A stretch of DNA of 64,000 nt from Reticulitermes speratus (GCA_021186555.1 JAJKFL010000006.1:4678715-4742714); one strand, 5' to 3'; positions 11,184 through 23,362 are shown, counted from the stretch's first letter. Notes: generated by a model from the sequence alone, not told the origin. Numbers and translations are program-made.

Positions 11184-11599
11184 CAGGGACGCGCCTAAGA
11201 GGGGGGGGGATGCGGTCGGGCTGCAGCCCCCCCCCCAAACCCCCAAAAACGAAATTTAAAAAAAACACAGATTTTATAGATATTACTATATCAAAAATTT
11301 TACGTGGTTGACCCTTTTGCCGAAATCAGCCACTGAAATCGGCTGATGATTAGTACATCGGAATTTTTAAAAATAAATTAATGACTTAAAAAAAACAATA
11401 AGATAGGGCACTGTGATTGAGTCATGTGACATGTAGTTATATATGTATGTATATAAATGTAGTTGTAGACAGTTATGTTATACTTATGACATGATTTTTA
11501 TAACATAATTTTTAAAATCAAATATAAATTATATATAGCCTCAGGGTCAGCCCCCCCCCACCCCCCCCCCCCCCTCGAAAAATTCTGGGTGCGCACCTG
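11184..11599. mobile_element. Non-autonomous hAT-type DNA transposon with perfect 8-bp duplication
   Basis: CTGTACTA at 11176-11183 is repeated exactly at 11600-11607. The termini CAGGGACGCGCC and GGTGCGCACCTG are inverted repeats (9 of 12). The inside has C- and G-rich runs and no open frame. An 8-bp duplication and CAG/CTG ends are hAT traits. Confidence 0.85.
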
Positions 11600-11607
11600 C
11601 TGTACTA

Positions 11608-12844
11608 ACAACATTAAATCAAAGTAATGACACGTAGGCCGTGTTAAACACAAAATTGGCGTAAACCAAAGTCGTTTAATTCGGCTGACATAAGAGGTTC
11701 CATGGATCAACCTCTCCACATGTTCCTTGACCTGGTAAGCTTCCTCCCTCCACCTTACTCCTCTACCAGTGGATTGGGTACAAACGCCCAAGGAGACTGA
11801 GGTGCAATACAAAGAATAAGCAGGAAATGAGAAGCATCGTCCGTGGGACTTCTTGCTGTGGCCTCAGTTTAATTAACACAAATCCCCCAACTTCACAATC
11901 AACGTAACAGCACTGACGTCACTTTGATCGTCATCGTTGTCACGTGACTGCTTCTTGCATAAGATGTTGATAAGCATACTGTTCACTGCGCAAACGTCAG
12001 ACTTTAAAACTGCGAAATAACTGCTTCGTATTATTCATTCAATTGAAGAAGCTAATAGCTCTTACGGTCACAGAACTCAAAGAACGGACAATTGCCTACG
12101 ATCAGACCAATACTTAAAAAACGGCCACGACCGTCTCTGTAGATATGTGAGGGGTTTTTTTTTCTGACTTCAATTCGTTGGTTGCCCGCAGGCCGCTTGT
12201 TAGAAGTTTGTGTGCGTGTGGCGGTTTGGAGAGGGGAGATGTGTCCACTTGCGCCGAGTATGGGAGGGGAGACACAAAGTTTCTTTTGGCTGTCCTCTAT
12301 GTTGACTCAAGTTGAGTTGTGTTGGATCATAGGGCGAGATTATCCGGCCTCTTTAACTTTCTCTCTCTCTAACCCCCCCCCCCCCCCCCCCCCCCCCACT
12401 CACCGCACTTCCATCCAAGCACCTCATTGAGATGCTACATTCCTCTGCAGATAGCGCTTACCCTGTCAGAGCCCCTACACCGCGTAACCTTGGATCTGTG
12501 ACACCGTGGGATGGGTCTGATGCAGCAGGCAATACATATGTTTATGTTATAAGAAGCAACTTACACAACATACACGTCTTCGTACAAATTTTACGTGGGA
12601 ATTCTAAAAACACAAAATTCTGGTCGCTTGTATTGAATGTGACGTTTCAGGTTTTCACAGTGGCGTTTCTGAAGATGAAAGTGTTGTACGATGTTGGACT
12701 TCTTGACCCTAAAGATGACGGCAAAACGAATTTTCGAAACGTCTGTAACTATCCACCAATCGACACAGTGTAAAGCCCCAAAAGATTTTAATCTTCGCCT
12801 GTATTCAAATTTTGATATGTATAAGGCAAAGCAAATTTGTCCCA
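11608..12844. other. No gene recognised; C tract at 12370-12398
   Basis: It includes a CT-rich run into about 30 C (12360-12398) and traces of an old hammerhead repeat near 12600-12770 (TTTTCGAAACGTCTG). I find nothing that looks coding. Confidence 0.4.
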
Positions 12845-14035
12845 GTTCTTAATTTACTATTTCACTATACAACATTAACTGATTGGTTTTTATAACCGAG
12901 AAGGAGTGTGTTTACTGTGCGGTACGGACTAAATGTTTATATATTAACCCTTTAAAGCCCATTGGTTACTATATGTACCACCATGTTTAACATTCAACAA
13001 TTCCACGTTCTTCCCACACAGTGTATTTATGTGTTTTGTGTGGATCTCAGAACAAACAGCGATTATTTCACTGTACAGCATTAACTGACTGGTTTGTATA
13101 ACTGAGACGGAGTGTGTTTACTGCGCGGTACGGACTGATTTTATGTGTTTTGTGTGGATCTCAGAACAAACGGCGATTATTTCACTGTACAACATTAACT
13201 GACTGGTTTGTATAACTGAGACGGAGTGTGTTTACTGCGCGGTACGGATTGTATTTATGTGTTTTGTGTGGATCTCAGAACAAACAGCGATTATTTCACT
13301 GTACAGCATTAACTGATGGTTTGTGTAACTGAGACGGAGTGTGTTTACTGCGCGGTACGGACTGTATTTATGTGTTTTGTGTGGATCTCAGAACAAACAG
13401 CGATTTTTCACTGTACAACATTAACTGACTGGTTTGTATAACTGAGACGGAGTGTGTTTACTGCGCGGTACGGACTGTATTTATGTGTTTTGTGTGGATC
13501 TCAGAACAAACAGCGATTATTTCACTGTACAGCATTAACTGACTGGTTTGTGTAACTGAGACGGAGTGTGTTTACTGCGCGGTACGGACTGTATTTATGT
13601 GTTTTGTGTGGATCTCAGAACAAACAGCGATTATTTCACTGTACAACATTAACTGACTGGTTTGTATAACTGAGACGGAGTGTGTTTACTGCGCGGTACG
13701 GATTGTATTTATGTGTTTTGTGTGGATCTCAGAACAAACAGCGATTATTTCACTGTACAACATTAACTGACTGGTTTGTATAACTGAGACGGAGTGTGTT
13801 TACTGCGCGGTACGGACTGAATCTTTGTATATTAACTTTTAAAATCCCAGTGGTCACTATATGTACCGCCATGTTTAACATTCACAAATTCTACGTTCTG
13901 CCCACACAGTGTATTTGTGTGTTTTGTGTGGATCTCAGAACAAACAGCGATTATTTCCCTATACAGCATTAACTGATTGGTTTTTACAATCGAGACGGAG
14001 CATGTTTACTGCGCGGTACGGACTTGATCTGTATA
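12845..14035. repeat. 114-bp satellite in reverse orientation, about 7 clean plus diverged end copies
   Basis: It holds the reverse complement of the 8304-9665 unit. Diverged, longer end units (12845-13015, 13815-14035) carry extra sequence with ATATGTACC and CCATGTTTAACATTCA, which suggests the 114-bp unit was amplified from part of a larger repeat. Confidence 0.92.
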
Positions 14036-14104
14036 TATAATGCAAATTAATGTTCGCCTTTAAAGAGTTACACTTGTAGCAACTATGGCTGCTAAATAAA
14101 ATTG

Positions 14105-14262
14105 AATTGAACTGCGTGGCCTAATTTGACGAGCTATCCCGGTATTTGCTTGAAAGAAACGAGAAAAGGCACGAAGATCGTTATTGAGGCTAGGCGGTTT
14201 TTCGACCAAGATATGAACCGGGTATCTCCCGAATGTAGACAAGCAGCTTTACAATTTAAGCC
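14105..14262 (-). repeat. SINE family E fragment
   Basis: Minus strand carries TCATATCTTGGTCG and CAAGCAAATACCGGGATAG, matching the family E body. Confidence 0.5.
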
Positions 14263-14549
14263 AACTTTCCCGATCCTAGTTATGACTCTGACCTTGAGTA
14301 TTAGTATTACGAAAGAGACTAGTTCAAATCAAAAGGGACTCAGTTGACTAACTTTGCATTCTTTGTCAATAGTCTTATGTAATGTTCGCGTTTGTTTATT
14401 CAACCGGTTGTAGGGCGCGGCTGAATATATGACATTTGTACCTATCTACAGATCAAACTGTAGCGACTTGTATTGGAGCCTGTTCACTGGCAGTCAGAAC
14501 AGTTAGTGTTGCGGCTACGAAGGTTACCGTCTTCTGAATGTGAAGCTGT

Positions 14550-14640
14550 GCAGTCTGGCAGAAATCTACCGACGTTTCGGAGGAACAAGCCGCAGCCATA
14601 TTTTTCATAGTCACCTCCGCGAGAACTACAAATCTCGCTC
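14550..14640. repeat. Decayed hammerhead repeat
   Basis: CTACCGACGTTTCGGAGG followed by a CATATT-containing segment is the old-family signature in antisense. Confidence 0.5.
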
Positions 14641-14654
14641 TTCTTCCTGTATTC

Positions 14655-14835
14655 TACAAATACGCCGCAATAGCTCAGTCGATATAGTGACTAGGCTGCG
14701 AAACTGAGCGATAAGAGAAACCGGGGGTTGATTTCCGGACAGGACAGCGATTTCTCTCTTATCACTACCTCCAGATCCGCTCTGTGAGCTTGCCACCATT
14801 CCAACCGATGGGTACAGGGGGTAAAGTAGTCGGAG
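14655..14835 (+). repeat. tRNA-derived SINE related to family A
   Basis: Head CGCAATAGCTCAGTCGATAT with a box B GGGGTTGATTTCC, then a short body CCAGATCCGCTCTGTGAGC. Confidence 0.6.
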
Positions 14836-15093
14836 TATGACGCCAGCCATTCAACTTCATCTTGTTCACAGATTAAAAAATACAGGAGGTGAGCTGGGAG
14901 ACTTAGCAAACCACAACAGGAAGTGTCCAGTCTCAAAGTCTTTAGAAGAGCCACCTACTTCAGCTGTATTACAGTCTGAAAGGCACTAACTTCTGTCTGG
15001 ATGGGATATTTTGATAGGCAGAGGTGATCTTGAGGCCGCAGTCTTCGTAACTCGCCTCATCCGAAACCGTTGTGGATGGGGACAATTCCAATA

Positions 15094-15564
15094 CAGTGGA
15101 ACCTCGAACTTCGAACACGAATCCGTTCCAGAGACGGTTCGACTTTCAAGTTGTTCGACTTTGGAGTTAAATTTCCCTATAAGAAATAATGTAAATTGAA
15201 TTAATCCTTTCCAGACCCCAAAATTTACCCAATATAAAACATTTTAAGTGCCTATTTCAAAAGATCATAATGATAAAACAAGTATATTTAATTTCGATAA
15301 TTGAAAATTTTTATTTATAATAGTACATACATAAAAATATTTTATAATAATCAATCAATAATAATAGTAGGAGGGATATTACTGTTCACTGGAAGGTGAA
15401 TTACCCTTCTTTCATCTGGACAAGCAGAGAGAGAAGGCGACCACGTGATTCTTTGTTCGACTTTCGAGTTTTTGTTCGAGTTTCAAAACCGGATTTTCCT
15501 CGAATTTTTTGTTCGAGTTTCAAGTTGTTCGAACATCAACCGTTCGAAGTTCGAGGGTCCACTG
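15094..15564. mobile_element. Tigger/pogo-type non-autonomous DNA transposon
   Basis: TA target duplication at 15092-15093 and 15565-15566. Inverted ends CAGTGGAACCTCGAACTTCG and its near-complement CGAGGGTCCACTG. The AT-rich inside shows no transposase. Confidence 0.85.
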
Positions 15565-15699
15565 TACTTCTTAGTTCTTCCTTGGATACGGACTCTAGAT
15601 TCCTCCCCGTCACTATTTCTCCACAGTCTCCAGTCTTTACTGACACTGTGCAATTCACTGATGGGCCTTGAAGGGGTGCAACATGATTTTTGGATTTAA

Positions 15700-16165
15700 A
15701 GAACTCGTGCAAGGCTCCCTGTAGGGTGCTGATGAAGATATTTGGGCCTAAGAGTGACGAGGTAACAAGGGAGTGGAGAAGACTACATAACGAGAAACTT
15801 TATGATCTCTGCTCATCACCAAATATTATTCGGGTGATCAAATCAAGAAGAATGAGGTGGGTGGGGCATGTAGCACGTATGGGGGAGGGGAGAGGTGCGT
15901 ACAGGATTTTGGTGGGGAGACTGAGGGAAGGAGACCACTTGGAAGACCCAGGCGTAGATGGGAGGATAATATTAAAATGGATCTCAAGAAGTGGGATGGG
16001 GAGGCATGGACTGGATTGATATGGCTCAGGATAGGGACAGGTGGCGGGCTGTTGTGAGTGCGGTAATGAACCTTCGGGTTTCATAAAACGCGGGAATTTC
16101 TTGACTAGCTGACGACCTGTTAGCTTCTCAAGAAGGGCTGTGCTGCATGGAGTTAGTTAGTTAGT
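15700..16165 (+). mobile_element. LINE 3' end (reverse-transcriptase C-terminus and 3' UTR), family L1a
   Basis: Translated pieces include FGPKSDEVTREWRRLHNEKL and [15 protein letters not shown], which I recognise as the C-terminal tail of a common arthropod non-LTR reverse transcriptase. The 3' UTR has ATTTCTTGACTAGCTGACGA and ends in a (TTAG)n tail. It is 5'-truncated and frameshifted once or more after the VGHVARMGE motif. Related ends occur at 26490, 37451, 43440, 48440, 52445, 53041 and 58830. Confidence 0.85.
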
Positions 16166-17049
16166 GCAAGGCTCTCCGTCTCCAACTATAATTCAGCTTC
16201 ATAAACACAATACTTTAACCCCTTGAAGGCTGAAGTAAATCAAAAATTCATTTCCAGTCTTAAGAAGACCAAAGTCTCTATTTAAAGAATAAAGAATTAT
16301 TCTAGGATGTGACACCGTGTTGACTGATTAATACCGACGGTGGCACTGCAGTAGTGTGTCGACTTTATGTCGAGGTTAAAGCAGTTCAGGAAGCGTCCAC
16401 CAGGGTTGGCACAGCGTACCAAACCGGAAACGCAAATCGATGCGGTGTGAATTAGCACAACCACGACATCTAGCGGACAAGTCTGCACAGTTCACCAATC
16501 GCCACAAGATCTGTTGTGTGGCGCGCTAGAATGAGGTCTGTCCAATCAGAGGCGTAGCTATGGCTGCGGGCCGCGGGAGTTCAAGGGTCAACAAACTGGG
16601 GGATAAAATGAATATTTAAAATGCAAATAATTTTTTAGCGGTGTACAAATTTTAAATTAGTGAGCCAAATAAATGGAAATTCAAAATATTGTCGTGATTT
16701 TTAAAAAATCATAGTTACTCTTAGTGACGGCCGTTGTGATTACTGATCCCGGGCGCCAAAAAGATAGTTATGGCACCGCGTCTAGTATCGCGTTTTGAGA
16801 ATATTTGGCGCTCACGGCGGAGACTACGTAAGATCTCCGCTTTCTGGGACATGATTCCGTAATTACCAATTTTTGGGATATGCCTCTAGCTCAGGAAGAC
16901 GCAGGAACTTCTTCAAAATGTTAGTAAATTTCTACCAGACTATACGGCATCAAATCCTGGAAGTGAGTATTGGTCTTGTTGTTTCGGTTACTACAGTTAT
17001 TAACTTCTTCTATGGAGCTCTCTCTCTTAAATTTTATTTAATCACCACA
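16166..17049. other. No gene; possible small inverted-repeat element at 16554-16790
   Basis: AGAGGCGTAGCTATGG near 16553 and ATAGTTATGGCACCGCGTCT near 16764 (plus strand) could be degenerate inverted ends of a DNA element. The rest is unassigned. Confidence 0.3.
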
Positions 17050-17341
17050 AAATGAAGACATGTAGGGGAGTGGAGGTATACCTCCACACATTTTTAACCT
17101 CAGCACTAGATGGAAGTGAGTGGTCAGTTTCACAACCCAGCCTCCTTACTTCTAGTGAAAGTCCCTGGTCCACATTGGAGAGGAGACTGGGTAGGCACCA
17201 GGGCTAGTCTGAATGCTTTGAAGAGAGAAATCCCTAGAAGTCTTGTACTGTCAGCGACGCTTCTGTAAAAAACCTCAAATAATGCAGAAAAATCCTTTGC
17301 CTCTGACAGGAACTGGACCCTGATTCCTCTGCTATTCAAAC
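17050..17341 (-). repeat. tRNA-derived SINE family A (diverged)
   Basis: It keeps the family A order CTCCACACATTTTTAACC, TAGATGG, CCAGGGC and a degenerate head with CAGGAACTGGACCCTG. Confidence 0.55.
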
Positions 17342-17416
17342 TTTCATGCTAAAGGTTTATATATAAGTTTATTTATATCATCTACGGCACACCAATTACA
17401 TATATTCATTCCATAC

Positions 17417-17461
17417 ACACCTACATGTTTCGGCTGACATTCTCTGTCATCATCAGGGTGT
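17417..17461 (-). ncRNA. Hammerhead ribozyme motif (HHR-i)
   Basis: Stem I ACACC/GGTGT, core CTGATGA, stem TGACA/TGTCA followed by unpaired GCC, GAAA, ACATGT, cleavage next to 17422. The unpaired GCC makes stem II imperfect. Confidence 0.68.
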
Positions 17462-17472
17462 CATCCTGATAG

Positions 17473-18006
17473 CAGTGGTATTCAACCTTTTTTGTTCGCA
17501 TACCCTCACATAAATTTCTCTTCAACTTTGTACCCCCAAAGTTGTTGGTGCACAATTCAAGTTACACACAGTCTATAATCTACATCTAAAATAAGTTAAA
17601 TAAATTACATCCAAAATAATGTATTAAATAATAAGTTTTAAATGAGAAAAAGGAGAATCAAGCTATTAAATAACAAATATATTATTGTCTATCGTATAAA
17701 AATTAATAAAGGAACAAAGGTATTTTAGCAAAGCCAAATTATATGCACTGAGTGGAATAAAACGAAACTAGCCGCCAAGATAAGAATCGCATAAGAGAGG
17801 GGGGGGGGGAGAGAGAGAGAACAGAGAGATGGCGCTCCCAAATCGCATGTCCTTATGTCCGGTCTCTTGTGGCTAACCCTAAATCTGGCCCTGATTATTC
17901 AGTGTTTATCATGAAATAATATATTTATTTTTTTTTATTTTACATACCCCCTAAGATGTCTTCACGTACCCCCGGGGGTACGCGTACCCCAGGTTGAATA
18001 CCACTG
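17473..18006. mobile_element. Non-autonomous hAT element, 534 bp, inside fold-back element 5
   Basis: Perfect 16-bp inverted ends CAGTGGTATTCAACCT. The right flank CTCTATAG and left flank CCTGATAG form a diverged 8-bp duplication; the opposite arm of the host element shows the uninterrupted sequence. No transposase. Confidence 0.88.
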
Positions 18007-18426
18007 CTCTATAGACTCACGCAGTATGCAGCATGTCACTGAGCGGTAAATATATACATATATTAGAGCTGTAGTTAAAAAGTGCAATAAAACCCGGTGT
18101 GTTGTTACATAAAATATTTACATATAAAACATGTATGTAAATGTCTGTTTCCAAACATCTGTTTCATAACAACTTGCAGTTTTGTGGGGTGGAGACCTCT
18201 AGTGGTATATAATCGACATAAAGGTCTCCACCCCACAAAACTGCAAGTTGTTATGAAACAGATGTTTGGAAACAGACATTTACATACATGTTTTATATGT
18301 AAATATTTCATGTAACAACACACTGGGTTTCATTGTAGTTTATAACTACAGCTGTAATATATATATATATATATATATTTCACCATTCAGTGACACGCTG
18401 CATACTGCGTCAGTTTGTAGAGGATG

Positions 18427-18471
18427 ACTCCCTGACAAAAACTGAGAATGTCAGCCGAAACATGTAGGAGT
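18427..18471 (+). ncRNA. Hammerhead motif with core change (HHR-j)
   Basis: Stem I ACTCC/GGAGT, core CTGACAA (essential G changed), GAAA, ACATGT. Likely inactive, but it shows compensatory stem I changes against HHR-i. Confidence 0.55.
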
Positions 18472-18577
18472 ATATAGAATGAATATATATAATTGGTGTG
18501 CAGTAGTTGGTACAAATAAACTTATATATGCAAAACAACTGCATCAGAATATGTATAATATTAAGTTTCATGCTAAA

Positions 18578-20270
18578 AGTGCATATCTCTGTGATTGGAC
18601 AGGTTAGCGACCATTTTACATCACTATACCTAAGCCAATTTTTTTTTTTTTTATGAAAACTCAGAATGTGTGAAAACCCATCTAACATTCAGCTTCTCCT
18701 CCTTAGCATTTCCCTGACAACTGACCCCTCTTGTTCTTTTATGCATTGGTTCTAACTACAAGGATCAAAACTCTACTCTCCACTTTCTATCTGAACCCAT
18801 AATGTCTTCAAATAACATCAAGGCCAAAACTGGCTTTATGCACAGACACTGTGTTATGGCGAAATACTGGAGACTGGATAACATTCTTAGCCTCAGCATT
18901 AGCACCTTCACTCTCCACCAGCTATACTCCTCTGGTACTCAATGGTGGGGCCCAGAACTGGTCTTGGCACTGTGCCTTAAAAAGAACATGTAAACATGTA
19001 ATTCAAACAAATACAACCAAACACATATACAACATCTAATGCAAAGAAACAGATGCAAAACATTTAGTATTATGCACAATATACTTTCAAAAAAAGACAC
19101 TATATAATGAGACAATTATTGACACAAAAGATATATATTTTTTTATTCATACATCATAACAAAATAAGTGTGTGGTGTTTTAAACATGTCCATGTTCTGT
19201 AACAATCTTTTCTCTTTATAAACACAGTTATAAAGATCATTGGTCCTCTTGGTTACAAATAATTACTTATACAAATCAGATCGACATCATCATATTCATT
19301 CTCTCAAATAAATTATCAACTATGCAGTAACGATCATATTACATTTACCATTATGAATCTCCTTCTAAATAGTTAACAGATGAATGTTTTTCATTATTAA
19401 TTCTCTTCAAACTGTTTAACTTCAAAATCTGACATCCATTTTCTTACTTTAAAAACATGTGCCAATAAGTTACTTGTAATGTCGACAATGTGAGAGCTCC
19501 CTATTTTTATAACCATTCCATTTCGGTTATAAATTATGACCCAAACTGAAACTATATGATGTGAGGTTAATGTTAACAATATAATCATATTTTTATTTAT
19601 TCAAATGTTTTGTTGTTTACAACTGACTGCACTACTCTGTGGATTAGTCACATGACACTGTTTGAATTCATTTCATATTCATAATGATATGAAGATTAAA
19701 CTTCATCAATTAATAAATTGTAAGTTTTTAATGGCTCAGTAAAGTTGTTTAAAAAGTCTGGTGACTGTTAAAAAATGGCAAATACATAGAGACACTGTAT
19801 CACTGTTCATGCTATGATTGTATATTTTATGTCAGTTGTATTATCTTTAGAATAATGGATGTACAGAGCATCATCAGTAACTGTTCTGCTGTTCCCTTTA
19901 AGGCCATTATTATCTTTCAGAACTTACATTTGACTAAATTATTTTGAAAAGCCCGAAGGCATCCATCTTTACCCCAACGTCTGCATGTCACTTTAGGTAT
20001 ACAGTATCTTATATAAAAATAATAATTACCATTCTTTTATTGTAGCACAGCAATAAAAATAAAATAGCATAAATACAACAGCTAAGCTTAGTGTCAGAAA
20101 GTAACACTTCAGTACTGGTGAGTAAAGACTCACCAGTGAATGAACATCGTTGTAGAAAATCATTTGTCACACACACTGAAACTGATTTGGAATGATTTAT
20201 AGAAATAAAATAAAAGTAAACATAAAAAGCAACCTCCCTAATCTCCACTGCTCTGAGAACACTTCATTTT
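18578..20270. other. AT-rich single-copy DNA, no gene recognised
   Basis: It is unusually poor in repeats for this window. An AATAAA lies at 19147-19142 on the minus strand. It could be a distal GCH1 3' UTR or intergenic DNA. Confidence 0.35.
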
Positions 20271-20294
20271 AAAATGTCTTTAAAAAAATGTTGC

Positions 20295-20735
20295 TGTATG
20301 TACCTATTTGCTGAAACGTGGACACTTCGGAAAGTAGATCAGAAGTATCTGGAAAGTTTTGAAATGTGGTGCTGGAGAAGAATGGAGAAGATCAGTTGGA
20401 CCGATCGTGTGAGAAATGAAGAAGTATTACACAGAGTGAAGGAGGAGAGGAATATCGTACATACAATAAAAAGATGGAAGGCTAACTGGATTGGTCACAT
20501 CTTGCGTAGGAACTGCCTTCTGAAACACGTGATTGAAGGAAAGTTAGAGGGAAGGATAGAAATGACGGGACGACGAGGGAGAAGACGTAAGCAGCTACTG
20601 GATGACCTTAAGGAAAAGAGAAGATACTGGAAATTGAAAGAGGAAGCACTAGATTGCACCCGGTGGAGAACTCGCTTTGGAAGAGGCTACGGACCTGTCG
20701 TAAGACAGACTGCAGAATGAATGAATGATGTACCT
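20295..20735 (+). mobile_element. LINE 3' end, RTE-like reverse-transcriptase C-terminus (family L1b)
   Basis: An open frame reads ETWTLRKVDQKYLESFEMWC, WCWRRMEKISWTDRVRNEEV and KRWKANWIGHILRRNCLLKH, ending RFGRGYGPVVRQTAE and then ATGAATGA tail repeats. This is the familiar C-terminal region of arthropod RTE-like LINEs after the RT domain. Only the 3' 440 bp is present, still open, so insertion is probably fairly recent. Confidence 0.85.
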
Positions 20736-22484
20736 ATTATCTTTGTGTAAACAACAGTGAAATACATACAACATATACAGTAGTTTTCAAACTGATTAAC
20801 TTCAGGTCTAGGTATTAAATGACGAATACTCATCCAAAACTTATTGTGGAGCTATCTGGACACGTTTATGTTCCCCAGAACAAACAGTACTTTAATAATA
20901 AGTTTCATATCCCCAAACTATTCAAAATATTTTATGGCTGACACTAGCACCAGGCTTTCATCAGTTTTCATACTTCGTTTTTACAATTCTAGAAAGCATT
21001 TGTTCTTTTCGACTCACGTTAAATCTTGTGTTTACAAGTACACATGAATTACAGATAGTCCATTATTTAAATAGGAGAATAGTAATTTTGGTTATCTGAC
21101 TGAAAATGTACAACCTTCAAATTCCCCTTTAAAAGTATTTTCCTGGCACTTATTAAATTAAATCAATAGTAAATATCCAAAGAAATAATTTAGCATGGAT
21201 CTATTTGTATGCAGAAACTAACTTGATTCCCTCTAGTAGTACATCTGATGCCAAATTAGAAATGTTACTGCTTCGTTCTGTTTTAATCATATACTGATGC
21301 TATCTAAAGAACAAAAGTGGAAGCAACCATTGTCATTGAGTGCTACAGTGTTAATAAATTGAATTTGCAAGTAATTACCCTGCAAAATTTTGTGCAATTA
21401 TTTTGCTCAAAAAACACACATGGAATATAGACTGGATTATTAATCTTTCATAGATTAAAAATGTAAGTTACATTTAAATTTTCTGAAACTAATATATGCA
21501 ATATCATAAAACTATGAAATTAACTCAGGGCAGTGAGTTGGGGAGGCACTTACAGAATTGGTTCTGCAAAATGTTAGGAAACATTGTGGATATTTACGCT
21601 CACAATAACATAACAAACAAACAAACAAACAAAAACACTTGATACACAGCACACTAGCTGTGGAATCTGTTGTACCAGAGCCAGTGTCTAATATAATGTA
21701 AATACCAAACATGTCTTGGGAAAGTAACCTGTGCTCCATGAATAAACCGATGATTTTGGTTGCTGCCTTCCTTCCATTGATGTTGGGATTATTGCCAATT
21801 TTCTTGGCATTTCATTACTCAAAAGCATAAAAATTATTTTAAAAACACATATAATTGTTGGTTTAAATTGAATATGTGTTGTTAAATCATTTAAATGTGC
21901 TTCTCACACTGGAAAGAATGGCTAAGTGGACAAGTATGAAAATCTACATGAAAATTTTGTCTGTCGATTTTTCTGAAATGTTCTGCCCACAAGTAATATT
22001 TCTTTCAATGCCAAGAATAAAGTATGGAAATTAGATTTTGAAGGACAGTATGTAACATAATTAGCAACAAAAATTAATTATTTTCAGGAACTTGTATTGT
22101 CTCTTAGAACATTGGAGTGTGAATTGTCTTAAATTTATGTACATTCATTATATCGCAGTTTTAATATTTAAGCCTTTGTAAATTTACCTTAAAAATGTTA
22201 CCCTGATTATTAACATATATTAAAAATTTCAAGACATTATCTGTGCAATAAATATAAATTAATAGTAATGGAAGTCCTTGCATGTTTTCCAACACTCTTG
22301 GAGGGGGCAGAGACACTGGGCAGTGGCTCTGTGAAGCAATACTGTTTTATTTCTGAACACATACAAGTTACATAGTATCACCCTGGACCAACACTTCAGA
22401 GGAAAACAGACTGAATATGTCTACAGATTTCTGTCATGCTTCATTTACTCTAACCCAACTGGGCAGAGTAGTATAGTATAGGTA
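20736..22484. other. AT-rich single-copy DNA, no gene recognised
   Basis: No repeat or exon is seen apart from a short (CAAA)n at 21613-21632. An AATAAA on the minus strand lies at 22351-22346. Confidence 0.35.
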
Positions 22485-22715
22485 AAGGTCCAAGAAATGG
22501 GAGAGTGGAGGTACATCTCCACACTCTCTTAACTTCAGCACTAGATGGAGATTGTCATCTTCATGCCTCCACTGTATTACTCTTGGAATACAGCACAGGT
22601 GGAGACAGTCTAGAAACTATGGTGAAGAGAAAAATCTCTGACCGTGCCAGGAATTGAATCCTGACTCCCAAAACCTAGTCACCTTTCTCATAAAGCTATC
22701 CTAGCAGCAGATATG
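22485..22715 (-). repeat. tRNA-derived SINE family A (diverged)
   Basis: GGTAAAGGTCCAAG at the 3' side, body CAGCACTAGATGGAG, head side CAGGAATTGAATCCTGACTC. Confidence 0.65.
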
Positions 22716-22789
22716 AAACAACCATCTGTAATATAAGTGACAAATGGCAGAGGGGTGAAAATTTTACACAGATTCCAAACCACATTATG

Positions 22790-22950
22790 AGATATGAAGA
22801 TTTTTTGAGATGCCTCCATCTTCAGGATATAAGTAGTCTCTTCTGGAACTGCTTAGACCCTGAAGATTGCTTCAGCATGCTCTTCCAAAACGTCGATAAA
22901 TATTTACCAATGGACACTGCATCATATCCCAGACTTGACTCTACATATGA
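22790..22950. repeat. Decayed hammerhead repeat downstream of GCH1
   Basis: ACCCTGAAGATTGCTTCAG...CTCTTCCAAAACGTCGATAA keeps the core CTGAAGA and stem II, while GAAA has become AAAA. The end CTGCATCATATCCCAGA is the old-family terminus. Confidence 0.6.
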
Positions 22951-23075
22951 CAACTTTTCTAAGCAGTGAAATCATGAATTCAGTGCAGAAACAATTCGTG
23001 TTTACTGCTGTATCTGATAACATAAAGAAATAATTGTTCTAAATATTGAAGGACACAGCTGGAAAATACTGAATT

Positions 23076-23081
23076 TTTATT
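23076..23081 (-). terminator. Candidate GCH1 poly(A) signal AATAAA
   Basis: The first AATAAA on the gene strand lies about 150 nt after the stop. Others occur at 22351-22346 and 19147-19142, the last at the end of a long AT-rich tract low in repeats that could be a long 3' UTR. Sequence alone cannot choose among them. Confidence 0.3.
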
Positions 23082-23232
23082 CTTCAGCTTCATACAACTA
23101 ACTTCAAAATTCACTGGGTCATTTTGTGGAATATACAGTTTCAGTTATAAGTTTTCCTCTGAGTATATGTTCCCATTTCCCCTAACAATGGAACTCATGG
23201 GATACTGGTGGTGGAAGGATGTACGATGCGAA

Positions 23233-23362
23233 TTACTTGGAGTGGACGAGGTTCAGGAACTCTTCACGTGTCTTGGGATCGTCCCTGAAGACACCTAGCA
23301 TGGTCGAAGTCACAGTTTTGCTGTTAATCTTCTGAACACCTCTCATCACCATGCACATGTGC
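23233..23362 (-). CDS. Pu (GCH1): GTP cyclohydrolase I, coding exon 6 (C-terminus and stop)
   Basis: The exon follows acceptor CTGTTTCAG and reads [40 protein letters not shown], then TAA at 23235-23233. The HMC supplies the third zinc ligand. The open frame continues upstream for about 390 bp, but that extension is a tandem repeat made of copies of this exon's own 3' splice site, not coding sequence. Confidence 0.96.

Larger units (their letters stand above)
17342..18577. mobile_element. Fold-back hammerhead element 5 with 12-bp target-site duplication
   Basis: TTTCATGCTAAA at 17342-17353 is repeated at 18566-18577. The long arms include a nearly perfect stem of about 100 bp (18105-18210 with 18224-18325) around a 20-nt loop. 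Each arm has a hammerhead (17417-17461 minus, 18427-18471 plus). A hAT element has inserted in the left arm. Confidence 0.87.

Noticed and set aside
20274-20720. Host gene of 148 codons
   Set aside because: The protein is the C-terminal tail of an RTE-like LINE, ending in the LINE's ATGAATGA tail.
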